Positions 8,919 to 17,642 are shown, numbered from the stretch's first letter. The stretch: DNA of 52,677 nt from Alphaproteobacteria bacterium (GCA_018971945.1 JAGWZH010000010.1:1-52677); one strand, 5' to 3'. Notes: generated by a model from the letters alone, not told the origin. Numbers and translations are program-made.

Positions 8919-9748
8919 TCGACAAAGTCGGCGATCAAGGCCGCAAGCTCCGCCGCGTGCAGCTCCAGCAGGCCATGGCCCCAGCCTGGAAGCTCCAGGA
9001 CCCGGCCTCGGCGGATCAGCCCTGCGGCGCGGCGGGTGGCCTCGGTCAACTCGTCTTCGGGGTTCAAGACGAGGATCGGATGGGGAAGCGTCGCCAACGC
9101 CTCCCGAAATGGCGCATCGTAGGCGAAGGCCGCCGCATGCCCCCACTCATAGGCCTCTCCCCCCATCATATTCTGCAAAAAGGAACGGGCCTTCATTTCC
9201 AAGGTCACCCCAGGCCCCGCGTGGCGATGAATGCGCGCCCACATTGTGGTGAAGCGCGTCCCCGCCGCATCAAGAGGCACGGGCTGGAAATAGGCCTCAA
9301 AGGCCGCCCGCTCCTCCTCGGTCAGCAAAGCCGCAGACACCATGACGACAGCCCCAACCCTTTGCGGGCAGGCCATCGCCATGGCGGCAGCGACCTTGGC
9401 GCCGGTGTGGTTGCCGAACAGGTCGATCCGCTCATGGCCGAGAGCGTCGGCGATCGCCCAGACGCTCTCGGCATAGGCCTCGATGGTGGCGGCGGCTTCT
9501 GCAGGCGGCGGATCCGACAGGCCATAGCCGGGATAGTCAGGCGCGACAGCATCCCGATCCATGAAGCAGGCCAGCAGTTTTTCCATCTCAAGGCCCGACT
9601 TGGGGCTCTGATGCAGGGCATAAAGCGGCCGCTTGCATGGAACGACACGGGCGCGAACCCCGCGCAAATGGACCTGCCCAAACGGTCCATCCACATAGGC
9701 CCGGCGCGGGCCATCGCCGGAGAGCGACGTCGCCAAAAGAGCCGACAC
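8906..9748 (-). CDS. Alpha/beta hydrolase with His at the nucleophile elbow
   Basis: About 280 residues with the alpha/beta-hydrolase fold: strand-turn DYPGYGLSDPP, then LFGNHTGAKV where the nucleophile elbow (G-x-Nu-x-G) normally has Ser, Asp or Cys, then a candidate acid (NPEDEL) and the C-terminal His (GWGHGLLE). The elbow residue is His. Either the protein uses different chemistry, is not catalytic, or belongs to a known clade with this substitution. The upstream reading frame stays open into the cytochrome gene, so the start is uncertain: TTG 9751 or GTG 9748 lie just after the cytochrome stop and are preferred, while a longer start at 9817 would overlap that gene. Probably co-transcribed with the cytochrome gene. 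Confidence 0.8.
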   Translation of the reverse strand: MSALLATSLSGDGPRRAYVDGPFGQVHLRGVRARVVPCKRPLYALHQSPKSGLEMEKLLACFMDRDAVAPDYPGYGLSDPPPAEAAATIEAYAESVWAIADALGHERIDLFGNHTGAKVAAAMAMACPQRVGAVVMVSAALLTEEERAAFEAYFQPVPLDAAGTRFTTMWARIHRHAGPGVTLEMKARSFLQNMMGGEAYEWGHAAAFAYDAPFREALATLPHPILVLNPEDELTEATRRAAGLIRRGRVLELPGWGHGLLELHAAELAALIADFVDQAA

Positions 9749-9755
9749 CAAAGGA

Positions 9756-10127
9756 TTAGGGGGCCGCGGGGCGGTCAGGCGTCGCACCGCCCGCCTGCAC
9801 CCACTCCAGATACGCAATCAGATCGTCAATCTCGTCGGGCTGCAGCTCGAATTGCGGCATGGCTGGATGGCCCACCACAATGCCCTCGGCGAAAGCCTCC
9901 GCCAAAACGCCAGGAGGATAGCGCTCCCCCAGGCGGCGGAAAGCAGGGGCCTGCGCCTCGGGGCTCGCCCCCACAGCCCCTATAGCGTGGCAGGCCGCGC
10001 ACAGGCGATCGGCCAAGACATAGCCTCTTGCACGATCAGGTCTTTCAGCGCCCCAGGGGCTCCGCGCCGGTTCGCTTGCGCAAGCGGACAAGGCGATGAC
10101 AAAGATCATAGAGACAAAAATCCGCAT
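9756..10127 (-). CDS. Small c-type cytochrome lipoprotein
   Basis: A 123-residue class I cytochrome c. A short signal ends in a lipobox (ALSAC, Cys16). One haem-attachment motif, CAACH, lies at residues 43-47, and the distal Met ligand is probably Met90 in GHPAMPQF. The C-terminal helix (IDDLIAYLEWVQ) is typical of mono-haem cytochromes. It should sit in the periplasm, anchored to a membrane, and carry single electrons. It is followed after a few bases by the hydrolase gene on the same strand. Its redox partner is not in the window. Confidence 0.9.
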   Translation of the reverse strand: MRIFVSMIFVIALSACASEPARSPWGAERPDRARGYVLADRLCAACHAIGAVGASPEAQAPAFRRLGERYPPGVLAEAFAEGIVVGHPAMPQFELQPDEIDDLIAYLEWVQAGGATPDRPAAP

Positions 10128-10199
10128 GCTCTCTCATCGCGCCGCCGCCATGCGCCGCCAAGGCCGCCAAACGCCGCAGCCGGGCTGACGGCGACAATC

Positions 10200-12044
10200 T
10201 CAGGATGGCGCAGCGCTCTGCGCGCGCCCGGACGCCTCAGTGTGGGGCGGATCTTCCGCCTGCCGACGCCACAGCTCGGCATACTCGCCATTCCGGAGGA
10301 TCAGATCCGCATGCCGGCCACGCTCGACGATGGCTCCGTTCTTCAAAACCAGGATCTGGTCGGCGCCGGCGATGGTGGAGAGCCGGTGGGCCACCACCAA
10401 GGTCGTACGCCCCTTGGCCGCCTGCTCGAGGGCGGCCTGAACCTCCCGCTCGGTGCGCGTGTCAAGAGAGGACGTGGCTTCATCCAGGATCAGAAGCCGG
10501 GGCTGTTTCAAAGCCACGCGGGCAATGCCCACGCGTTGCTTTTCGCCGCCAGAGAGCTTCAAGCCCCGCTCCCCCACTTTGGTCTCCCAGCCATCGGGAA
10601 GGCTCTCGATGAACGTCAAGAGCTGGGCGGTGCGCGCCGCCTGCTCCAACTCGGCTTGAGTGGCGTCCGGTTTGCCGTAGGCGATGTTGTAGCGGATCGT
10701 ATCGTTGAACAGCACCACGTCCTGCGGCACAAGGCCCACAGCCTCGCGGATGCTGGTCTGGGCGACGCTGCGCAGATCCTGGCCGTCAATCGTCACCCGA
10801 CCTTGCGTCGGGTCATAAAACCGCAAGGCGAGCTTCAACACCGTGGACTTTCCCGCACCGGAAGGTCCCACCACCGCCGTCGTGGCGCCAGGGGGAACCG
10901 TGAACGACACATCGGTCAATCCGACCACGCGGCCGTCATGGGCGAAGCCAACATTTTCGAAACTCAGCGCACCCGGCCCATTCTGAAGAGGTTTGGCGTC
11001 AGGCGCATCGGCAATATCAAGCTTTTCATCAAGCAGCGAAAACATCTTCTCCATGTCGATGGCGCTCTGCTTGATCTCTCGATAGGCAAAACCAAGAATA
11101 TTGAGGGGCGCATAAAGATTCATGAGGATAAGAATCACAGCGGTGACGTCGCCAGGCCCCATGCCGCCATCGATGGTGGCGAACCCCGCCGCAATCACCA
11201 TGGCCATGAGCCCTGCGCTCATGATGAAAGACTGCGCCACGTTCAAAGCCGCCAGCGAGGTGTTGGAGCGGACGGCGGCCTTGGCGTAACCCGCCAACGC
11301 ACGATCGAAACGCTCGGTCTCGCGGGCCTCCGCCGCGAAAGCCTTCACCGTCTCGTAATTGAGCAGACTATCCACCGCCCGGCCAGCCGCCTCGCTGTCG
11401 CGCTCATTCAGCTCGCGACGATATTGCAGACGCCATTCGGTGATCCACAGCGTCACCGCACCATAGATGACCACAGTCAGCACCGCGATCGCGGAAAACG
11501 CCGCCCCATAAGTGACGCCCAACACCGCTGCGGCCAATAAAAGCTCAAGAATGGTCGGCCCGATATTGAAGGCCAAAAACCGTAATTGAAAATCAATCGC
11601 CCGGACGCCGCGCTCGATCGTCCGATGGAGGCTCCCTGTCCGTTTGGCCTGATGGAACCGAACAGACAGCGCATGGACATGGCCGAACACCCGTACCCCC
11701 GCCCGGCGCTGGGCCTCCTCGCTGATCGGCTGAAAGACCGCGTCGCGCACCTGCGGGCCCGCCTGGGAAAAAAACCGCAACAACCCCCAAGCCACAACCG
11801 CCAGTACAAAAGGCCCCATGGCGGAGGCGGCGGCGTTTTCGGCCAGAGCGTTCACCCCTTGGGCAAGGACCAAAGGCGCCCCAACCGCCACGGCCTTGGC
11901 GAGCAAGGTCAACGCAATCGCAATCCCAAGCCGCAATCGCATCCCCGGATGCGATAATCCGCCGATCAGGCCCCAAACACGCCCGATTGCGGACAGGATT
12001 CGAGGACTAGCCTCGTCGGGCGAAGCGGCTTGTTGCGGCGGCAT
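10200..12044 (-). CDS. ABC exporter, fused permease and ATPase (Atm1/HMT type)
   Basis: A 614-residue half-transporter. The N-terminal six-helix exporter domain spans about 35-330, and the ATPase domain about 360-600. Walker A GPSGAGKST begins near 393, the signature LSGGEKQ is near 498, and Walker B LLILDEATSSLD is near 517. The combination of domain order, NYETVKAF after the third membrane pair and QDVVLFNDTI after the Q-loop matches the Atm1/ABCB7 heavy-metal exporter group, which moves glutathione-linked sulfur or metal conjugates. The dimer acts in the inner membrane. It is divergent from the LOG-family gene. A general MsbA-type lipid exporter is a less likely reading. Confidence 0.9.
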   Translation of the reverse strand: MPPQQAASPDEASPRILSAIGRVWGLIGGLSHPGMRLRLGIAIALTLLAKAVAVGAPLVLAQGVNALAENAAASAMGPFVLAVVAWGLLRFFSQAGPQVRDAVFQPISEEAQRRAGVRVFGHVHALSVRFHQAKRTGSLHRTIERGVRAIDFQLRFLAFNIGPTILELLLAAAVLGVTYGAAFSAIAVLTVVIYGAVTLWITEWRLQYRRELNERDSEAAGRAVDSLLNYETVKAFAAEARETERFDRALAGYAKAAVRSNTSLAALNVAQSFIMSAGLMAMVIAAGFATIDGGMGPGDVTAVILILMNLYAPLNILGFAYREIKQSAIDMEKMFSLLDEKLDIADAPDAKPLQNGPGALSFENVGFAHDGRVVGLTDVSFTVPPGATTAVVGPSGAGKSTVLKLALRFYDPTQGRVTIDGQDLRSVAQTSIREAVGLVPQDVVLFNDTIRYNIAYGKPDATQAELEQAARTAQLLTFIESLPDGWETKVGERGLKLSGGEKQRVGIARVALKQPRLLILDEATSSLDTRTEREVQAALEQAAKGRTTLVVAHRLSTIAGADQILVLKNGAIVERGRHADLILRNGEYAELWRRQAEDPPHTEASGRAQSAAPS

Positions 12045-12137
12045 GCCGTCGCAGTAAGCTCTTTAATCCCCGGCCGCAATGGCAAGGCCATGGCGCGATG
12101 GAATCAACAAGAATTCGGGGCTTGGCAGGATAAGACC

Positions 12138-12716
12138 ATGCAGGAAATTTCGTCGATTTGCGTCTATTGCGGCTCTTCCAACGCCGCGTTGGCCTCTCAC
12201 ATGGATCTCGCCGACCGATTCGGCAAAGCGCTGGCCGAACGCGGGATCAGGCTGGTCTTCGGCGCCGGCAATGTGGGGCTGATGGGGGCCGCCGCCCGCG
12301 CTGCGCGGGATGCAGGAGGTCAGGTGCTCGGGATCATTCCGCACTTCATCTCCACCTTCGAACCGCCATGCGAGGACATCGAGCTCCGCGTGGTCGACAC
12401 GATGCACACCCGTAAAATGATGATGGCGGAAGAAAGCGAGGCCTTCGTCGCCCTGCCCGGCGGCATCGGCACGCTCGACGAAGTGGTCGAGATGCTTTCC
12501 TGGCAAAGGCTGGAGCTGCACAATAAGCCCGTGGTCCTTCTAGACGAAGACGGGTTTTGGGACCCTCTGTTTCATCTTTTCGAGCACTTTGTGCAGGCGA
12601 ACCTCCTGCCGCGCTCCTTCGCCGCGGGCGTCAAACGCGCCAAAACCGTGGATGAAGCCCTCGCGATGATCCTCACGGGCACGGCTTCGCCGCAGAAAGA
12701 AACGCCTGCAGCTTAG
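12138..12716 (+). CDS. LOG family protein (nucleoside-5'-monophosphate phosphoribohydrolase)
   Basis: A 192-residue Rossmann-like enzyme of the TIGR00730/LOG family. The defining PGGxGTxxE motif reads PGGIGTLDE at about residues 107-115, preceded by the conserved Arg-Lys (TRKMMM) near 92. LOG proteins cleave the N-glycosidic bond of adenosine- or cytokinin-type nucleotides to release a base and ribose-5-phosphate. ATG 12138 is chosen because a Shine-Dalgarno-like ggcagga ends seven bases before it and the conserved sequence (ICVYCGSS) starts at once; upstream in-frame starts have no such site. It is a single gene between the ABC exporter and gltX. Confidence 0.92.
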   Translation: MQEISSICVYCGSSNAALASHMDLADRFGKALAERGIRLVFGAGNVGLMGAAARAARDAGGQVLGIIPHFISTFEPPCEDIELRVVDTMHTRKMMMAEESEAFVALPGGIGTLDEVVEMLSWQRLELHNKPVVLLDEDGFWDPLFHLFEHFVQANLLPRSFAAGVKRAKTVDEALAMILTGTASPQKETPAA

Positions 12717-12929
12717 AAGGCGCGCAGGGAGGGCGAGACAGGCACGGCGATCCCAAGAGACGCTCCCCGGAGCGCCCTGATCCCGACCCCGTTCCGTCCT
12801 GCGCCCCATCCGCCGCCTTCGTCCGGGCTTTGTTCCAACGGAATGCGAAAAGCCCTGCAAACGCCGTTTGGGGCGCGCGCTCCCCTGGCCGCACCGTCCG
12901 CGCTGGCGCGGCCAGGGCCGCACGGCCCT

Positions 12930-14267
12930 TTACGCAATCCGGCCCAGCAAACGGGCTTTGACCTTCTCCGAGCCAATAAGCTGGAATAACACCGTCATGT
13001 CGGGCCCATGATCCAGACCCGTCAACGCCTGCCGAAGCGGCATATAGAGCGCTTTGCCCTTGGCTCCTGTCTTGGCCTTCACCGCCTCGGTGAAGGCCTT
13101 CCAACTCGACCCATCGAGTGGCCCGTCAGGGACAAGGGCCGCGGCGGCTTCGGCGAAGGCCGCGTCCTTGATATCCGGGATCACTGGCCCGCAGACTATA
13201 GAGGCCCACTGCGCCACATCGCCAAAAAGACCCAGATTGGCGCGCACCGCCTCCCAGAATGCTGGGCCCATGTCCGCATCATAGGCGGCAAGGCGCGGCT
13301 TGGCCGCCTCGTAGGGCATGGCGTGCAAGGCGGCGGCGTTGAGACGCTTGAGTTCTTCCACGTCATAGCGGGCCGGGGCGCGGCCGATCTTGTCGAAGGA
13401 AAACTCCCCCGCCAGGGTCTGCAAACTGTCGCGGATCTCCACGGGGTCGGAGGTGCCAAGCTTGGCCAAATGGGAGCAAATCGCAATGGGTTCAAACCCA
13501 CCCTCGCGCAACTCCATCACCGACAGCGAGCCCAGACGCTTGGACAGCCCCGCCCCATCCGCGCCAACGAGCAGCGGGAAATGACCAAATCCGGGAACCT
13601 TTCCGCCAAGCGCCTCAAACACCTCGATCTGCACGCCCGTATTGGTGACATGGTCCTCGCCGCGCACAATGTGCGTGATGGCGAAATCGATATCATCCAC
13701 CACGCTCGGCAAGGTGTAGAGATAGGCGCCGTCCTCCCGGATCAGCACAGGGTCCGATAGGCTCGCCGTATCCACAGTCTGGGGACCCCGCACCAGGTCG
13801 GTCCAGTGTTGGCGATCGCCGCTGAGCTTGAAGCGCCAGTGGGGCTTGCGTCCCTCCGCCTCCAAAGCCGTCCTCTCTTCCGTCGTCAGCTTCAAAGCCG
13901 CCCGGTCATAGAGTGGGGGACGACCCCGGCTCTGGGCGATGCGCTTTTTCCGCTCGAGCTCTTCGCCCGTCTCGTAGCAGGGATAAAGAAGCCCAGCCGC
14001 CTTCAGCGCTTCGGCGGCGGCGTCATAAGCTGCGAAACGGGCCGACTGATTGGCCCGTTCGTCCCATGCGAGACCCAGCCAAGCCAGATCGGTTTCGATC
14101 CCTTCCTCGAACTCTTTTGTGGAGCGGGCAAGGTCGGTGTCGTCGATCCGCAACAGCACCTGTCCCCCCTGCTCCATGGCGAAAAGCCAATTCAAAAGAG
14201 CAGTGCGGATGTTTCCCACATGCAGCCGCCCGGTGGGCGACGGCGCAAAACGCAAACGAACGGCCAT
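12930..14267 (-). CDS. gltX: Glutamyl-tRNA synthetase
   Basis: A 445-residue class I aminoacyl-tRNA synthetase that charges tRNA with glutamate in the cytosol. The HIGH-type signature is HVGN at about 16-19, after PSPTG. The KMSKS-type signature appears as LSKRLGS. VLLRIDDTDLARS holds the glutamate-recognising segment. There is no Cys-rich zinc insertion, and the anticodon-binding part is short. Many alphaproteobacteria carry two GluRS paralogues, one for tRNA-Glu and one mischarging tRNA-Gln before GatCAB. The LSKR-type signature and short length resemble the second kind, but sequence inspection alone cannot decide this. Confidence 0.93.
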   Translation of the reverse strand: MAVRLRFAPSPTGRLHVGNIRTALLNWLFAMEQGGQVLLRIDDTDLARSTKEFEEGIETDLAWLGLAWDERANQSARFAAYDAAAEALKAAGLLYPCYETGEELERKKRIAQSRGRPPLYDRAALKLTTEERTALEAEGRKPHWRFKLSGDRQHWTDLVRGPQTVDTASLSDPVLIREDGAYLYTLPSVVDDIDFAITHIVRGEDHVTNTGVQIEVFEALGGKVPGFGHFPLLVGADGAGLSKRLGSLSVMELREGGFEPIAICSHLAKLGTSDPVEIRDSLQTLAGEFSFDKIGRAPARYDVEELKRLNAAALHAMPYEAAKPRLAAYDADMGPAFWEAVRANLGLFGDVAQWASIVCGPVIPDIKDAAFAEAAAALVPDGPLDGSSWKAFTEAVKAKTGAKGKALYMPLRQALTGLDHGPDMTVLFQLIGSEKVKARLLGRIA

Positions 14268-14552
14268 GGCGCAGACGCGCTCCGGAGCAGCTTCGGAAAG
14301 CCCGGGTTATGGGCGCTTCGGCTCGCGGGTTCAAGCGAACCGCGCCGCGCGTCATGGCGCAGGACGCGACGCCAGACGGCGCAAGCCGCCCCCGCCCCGG
14401 CCTCAGAGCCAGGGCGCCGCCACTTAGCCTGACGCCGAACCTGGCCGCTGCGCCTCGCCGCGAGCGGCGCCGCTCTCCCCAAAGATCCAAGCCTAACCGC
14501 GCCAGAGGTCTCGTACGGCGCGAACCGACCCGAGACGCCAAAGGGCGGCTCT

Positions 14553-14933
14553 TCAAAACCCGCAGACCCGCCGCGCGCGATTTGCAGCGCTCGCCCCTTC
14601 CCAGACTCGCTGACGCGTCGGGGTCCTCAGCACCATCGCGGCCAGGCCGTCGCCGGACTGCGACAGCTCTGTGGCATGGCCCCGCCCTATCTGCATAACA
14701 CAGGCGGTGTTGGCGTCGCCCTCCTGGACGATGGCGGCCGACAGATCCCGCCCGCGTTGCACCACGCCGGCGCTATTGCCAGCGCCGTCCTGGACGATAA
14801 CGACGGCGTTGGCGGCCGGGGCGCCGGCGAAACGGGCCGGATTGACGCCCCGCGGCCCCAGCGGCTGGGCCATGGCCTCCCCGACGCAAAGCCCCAGGGC
14901 AAGAAGCGCGCCGGCCAGAGACACCGCCCTCAT
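14553..14933 (-). CDS. Curlin-repeat protein (CsgB/CsgA-like minor subunit)
   Basis: A 126-residue secreted protein with a cleavable signal (SLAGALLALGLCVGEAMA). About three curlin half-repeats follow, with the Q-x-G-x-x-N/Q spacing (IVQDGAGN, VVQRGRD, IVQEGDAN, VMQIGRGH, LSQSGDG). The short repeat region and an irregular C-terminus suggest a nucleator or minor subunit like CsgB rather than the main fibre protein. Two Cys residues, one in a repeat and one near the end (RVCGF), are unusual for curlins. The start ATG 14933 overlaps the csgH stop (ATGA), so it is translationally coupled as the last gene of a three-gene operon. Confidence 0.82.
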   Translation of the reverse strand: MRAVSLAGALLALGLCVGEAMAQPLGPRGVNPARFAGAPAANAVVIVQDGAGNSAGVVQRGRDLSAAIVQEGDANTACVMQIGRGHATELSQSGDGLAAMVLRTPTRQRVWEGASAANRARRVCGF

Positions 14934-15547
14934 GACAGCGCCTCCCTGCGGCAGACGACGCCGTTACGATCTTCAAGGACAAGCTGCGCGCGATAACGAC
15001 CGCCCTGCTCAAGACTGACTTCACTCGACGACAAAACAAGCCGCTGGTCGGGCATGAGTGTCGCCTCTCCGGCCTGCTGCAGATCGGACGTCCCGCCCGC
15101 GTCGATCCGGGTCAGAGTAAAACGGTAGAAGACCTCGCGCACCGCATCGGCTTCTGCAGCAGAGGTGAAACGCACCCCCGAAGGGTTTCGGGCGATCGCA
15201 ATCGCGCACCATACCCCACCGTCCTGGTCGACAGCCTGGAGCAGGGTCCGTGTCGGGGAACCCCTGGTCACGGGCGAGACGGGCCGAGCAAGGACCGACG
15301 AAACTAAGACCGGCAAACCTGAGACCGGCGAACCTGAGACCGGCGAACCTGAGACCGCTGAAACTGGGATCAGTGACGCCGGGAGGGGGGACGCCGGGAG
15401 GGGGGACGCCGGGAGGGGGGACGCCGGGAGGGGGGCTGCCGAGAGGGGGGACACAGCGACAACAGGCGCGGCTGTCGCGACAACGCCGACGCACAAGACG
15501 ACGCCAAGCGCTGCGGCCAGGCCGCCTCTGACATAACGCACCATCAT
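14930..15547 (-). CDS. csgH: CsgH-like curli inhibitor/chaperone with a repeat-built linker
   Basis: A 205-residue secreted protein. The C-terminal 105 residues (from about WCAIAIARNP to VVCRREALS) match the CsgH beta-sandwich family, which binds curlin in the periplasm and blocks premature fibre growth. The conserved pair of Cys residues and the SSSEVSLEQGGRY segment are present. Between the signal peptide and this domain lies a Pro/Ser/Ala/Val linker of about 70 residues. Two runs of 5-residue repeats (ASPLP and SGSPV types), encoded by ten 15-bp DNA units at 15301-15450, make up most of it. CsgH proteins I know of have no such linker. ATG 15547 has aggag seven bases upstream. Confidence 0.85.
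   Translation of the reverse strand: MMVRYVRGGLAAALGVVLCVGVVATAAPVVAVSPLSAAPLPASPLPASPLPASPLPASLIPVSAVSGSPVSGSPVSGLPVLVSSVLARPVSPVTRGSPTRTLLQAVDQDGGVWCAIAIARNPSGVRFTSAAEADAVREVFYRFTLTRIDAGGTSDLQQAGEATLMPDQRLVLSSSEVSLEQGGRYRAQLVLEDRNGVVCRREALS
15301..15375. repeat. 15-bp tandem repeat, first type (5 units, inside csgH)
   Basis: Five 15-bp units of the aacctgagaccggcg type: 15301, 15316, 15331, 15346 and 15361. The two inner units at 15316 and 15331 are identical and the outer ones diverge. On the coding (minus) strand each unit gives five residues of the SGSPV/SGLPV type, so copy-number change would keep the frame. Confidence 0.9.
15376..15450. repeat. 15-bp tandem repeat, second type (5 units, inside csgH)
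   Basis: Four perfect copies of acgccgggagggggg at 15376, 15391, 15406 and 15421, and a degenerate fifth at 15436, directly abut the first array. On the coding strand each unit gives the five residues A-S-P-L-P in frame. Perfect identity of four copies suggests recent expansion. Confidence 0.92.
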
Positions 15548-15617
15548 GGCTAAACTCCTGCCTATGCAGAGACGCGGGGCCGGACGGCGGCGCTTCCGCC
15601 GCCCGGGTCTGCCGCTG

Positions 15618-16121
15618 TCAAGGGCCTGCTTGGATCACGACGCCGATATTGTTGTGGCCCGTCTGACGCAACACCGCATCCTGGCCGGACCCGACTTGAA
15701 TCACGGCTGTGGTGTTGTTCACCCCCGCCTGATCAGCGATCGCCCGGTTGTCGCGCCCAAACTGGGCCAAGCCTGCGACATTGCCGTGGCCATATTGATA
15801 AATCTGCCCATCCAAACGGCGGCCGTCCTGACCGGTGACCGCAAGATTATCGGTTCCGCGCTGCTCAGTCACAGCGCCGTTGCGGGCGCCGCCTTGCTCC
15901 ATGCGCAGCGTATTGCGGCGGCCGGTCTGCACAGCCCTGCTATATTGGCCACGGCCGACTTGGCTGATGGCGGCGCCGTTGCGCTCGCCGGTCTGCACGC
16001 TCGCCGCCCCATGATCGATCCCGTACTGAGTGATGACGGTGCGGTTCTGGGCCAAGGCTTCAGGGACAAACCCCATCGCCAAAAAGGCGGTCAAGGCGGC
16101 GGCGGTCATCAGCTGCTTCAT
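15618..16121 (-). CDS. Curlin-repeat major subunit-like protein (CsgA-like)
   Basis: A protein of about 167 residues with a signal peptide (ending EALAQ) followed almost wholly by curlin half-repeats with the spacing Q-x-G-x-x-N-x5-Q (for example ITQYGIDH, VQTGERN, ISQVGRGQ, VQTGRRN, AQFGRDN, IQVGSGQ, RQTGHNN). I count about twelve half-repeats, enough for a full amyloid beta-solenoid. It is the likely main curli subunit, exported through CsgG to the cell surface. Start 16121 is preferred because ggagaa lies eight bases before it; an ATG at 16133 has no such site. First gene of the operon; csgG/E/F are not in the window. Confidence 0.86.
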   Translation of the reverse strand: MKQLMTAAALTAFLAMGFVPEALAQNRTVITQYGIDHGAASVQTGERNGAAISQVGRGQYSRAVQTGRRNTLRMEQGGARNGAVTEQRGTDNLAVTGQDGRRLDGQIYQYGHGNVAGLAQFGRDNRAIADQAGVNNTTAVIQVGSGQDAVLRQTGHNNIGVVIQAGP

Positions 16122-16339
16122 TGTCTTCTCCATAAGCTTTGAGCCTCAATCGGGGGTCCGCTCGCACCGACGCCCTCGATGACAACCATCCTGCCGAACC
16201 CCGCCTGAGCCACGCTTAAACGAAAGGATCACACACCGCTCATCACGCCGCGCCGTGGCTTGCTCGTCGCGTCAAGGCATTTGACCTTCGCGCGCGCCCC
16301 GCTACCTTCGCGCGCCTTGCTAACGGAGCCCGCCCGGCC

Positions 16340-17344
16340 ATGACCCTTGCTTCCCGCGAAATCCGCCTGAAACGCCGCCCCGTCGGCTTGCCCAAAGCGG
16401 AGGACTTCGAGCTGGCGTCGGTGGCGCTGGCTGCGCCCCAGCCTGGACAGGTCCTGGTCCGCAATCACTGGATGTCGGTGGACCCCTATATGCGCGGGCG
16501 GATGTATGACAGACCGAGCTATGTGCCTCCCTTCGGCCTTGGGGAAGCGCTGCAGGGCGGGGCCGTCGGCGTGGTGGAGGAAAGCCAAAGCCCCGGGTTC
16601 TCGCCAGGCGATCTCGTGGAATCGATGTTCGGCTGGAGAGAGGCTTTTGTCGCCCCAGCGGGCGCCGTGACGAAGCTTCCCAAAACAAGCGCTCCACCGC
16701 AGGCGTTTCTTGGGATTCTCGGCATGCCGGGCATGACGGCCTATGGCGGGCTCCTGGAGATCGGTCAGCCCAAGCCGGGCGATGTGGTTTTTGTCTCCGG
16801 CGCTGCAGGCGCTGTGGGCGCGACAGTGTGCCAGATCGCCAAAATCAAAGGCTGCGAGGTGATCGGCTCGGTGGGCTCAGACGACAAGGCCGCCTGGCTG
16901 AAAGAGCGAGGCGCAGACGCTGCGATCAACTACAAAACATGCGGCGACCTCGCCACGGCTCTGAAGGCCGCAGCGCCAAAAGGGATCGATATCTATTTCG
17001 ACAATGTCGGCGGCGACCATCTGGAAGCGGCGCTCGAAGCCGCCAGGCCTTTCGCACGCTTCGTCGAATGCGGGATGATCTCAGCCTATAACGACACCAC
17101 GCCCAAACCCGCTCCCCGCAACCTCATTTATATCGTGGGCAAAAGCCTGCGTATGCAGGGCTTCATCGTCACCCAGTTCATGGGCCTCAAGGATCAGTTC
17201 ATCACGGACATGACCTCCTGGATCGCTGAGGGACGGCTGAGCTGGCAGGAAACCGTCGTTGAAGGGGTGGAGAACGCGCCAGCGGCGTTCCTGGGCCTCT
17301 TCACCGGAGCCAATACCGGCAAAATGCTCGTGAAACTCGCATGA
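16340..17344 (+). CDS. NADP-dependent MDR oxidoreductase (CurA/PTGR-like)
   Basis: A 334-residue zinc-free medium-chain dehydrogenase/reductase. The N-terminal GroES-like domain has WMSVDPYMRGRM, the signature of the leukotriene B4 12-hydroxydehydrogenase/PTGR and CurA group. The cofactor domain has SGAAGAVG and DNVGGDHLEAAL. Members reduce the C=C bond of alpha,beta-unsaturated ketones and aldehydes with NADPH, often as detoxification. It is divergent from the curli operon across about 220 bp that must hold both promoters. No operon partners. Confidence 0.92.
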   Translation: MTLASREIRLKRRPVGLPKAEDFELASVALAAPQPGQVLVRNHWMSVDPYMRGRMYDRPSYVPPFGLGEALQGGAVGVVEESQSPGFSPGDLVESMFGWREAFVAPAGAVTKLPKTSAPPQAFLGILGMPGMTAYGGLLEIGQPKPGDVVFVSGAAGAVGATVCQIAKIKGCEVIGSVGSDDKAAWLKERGADAAINYKTCGDLATALKAAAPKGIDIYFDNVGGDHLEAALEAARPFARFVECGMISAYNDTTPKPAPRNLIYIVGKSLRMQGFIVTQFMGLKDQFITDMTSWIAEGRLSWQETVVEGVENAPAAFLGLFTGANTGKMLVKLA

Positions 17345-17642
17345 GCGCAGCCCCGCTCCCGCGCATCGGCCATCGCGATCGAGGATGCTCGCCTCGGCGC
17401 GCTTGGCCACGCGCGCGCGGGAGGCCCGATCGTGCCCAAACCCTCGCCCCCGTCACCGCGGCGGGCCCCAAGCCTCTGGCTGCAATCAGGAAGCCGCCGG
17501 CACAGCGGCGTCCGGGCCGATGCTTTAGCCTTGCGCGACAAAGGTCTGGGCCGCTCTTCCCGCCCGCAGAGCCGGCGGCGGCGGCGGCCCCTTCCCCCTC
17601 ACAGAAACGGTCTTGTCGCCGAAAGCCTGAAAGCCTCTTTTC
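17345..17642. other. 298-bp gap without a recognised gene
   Basis: The stretch between the MDR oxidoreductase and the next gene is G+C-rich. All frames give Arg/Pro-rich translations without familiar motifs. I see no terminator with a T-run and no clear promoter. Confidence 0.4.

Noticed and set aside
9852-11540. 562-codon plus-strand frame across the cytochrome and ABC exporter genes
   Set aside because: It is antisense to two genes with clear motifs and shows no family features.
15301-15450. CRISPR array as an explanation of the repeated DNA in csgH
   Set aside because: The units are contiguous with no spacers and are in frame within a coding sequence; they are tandem repeats.
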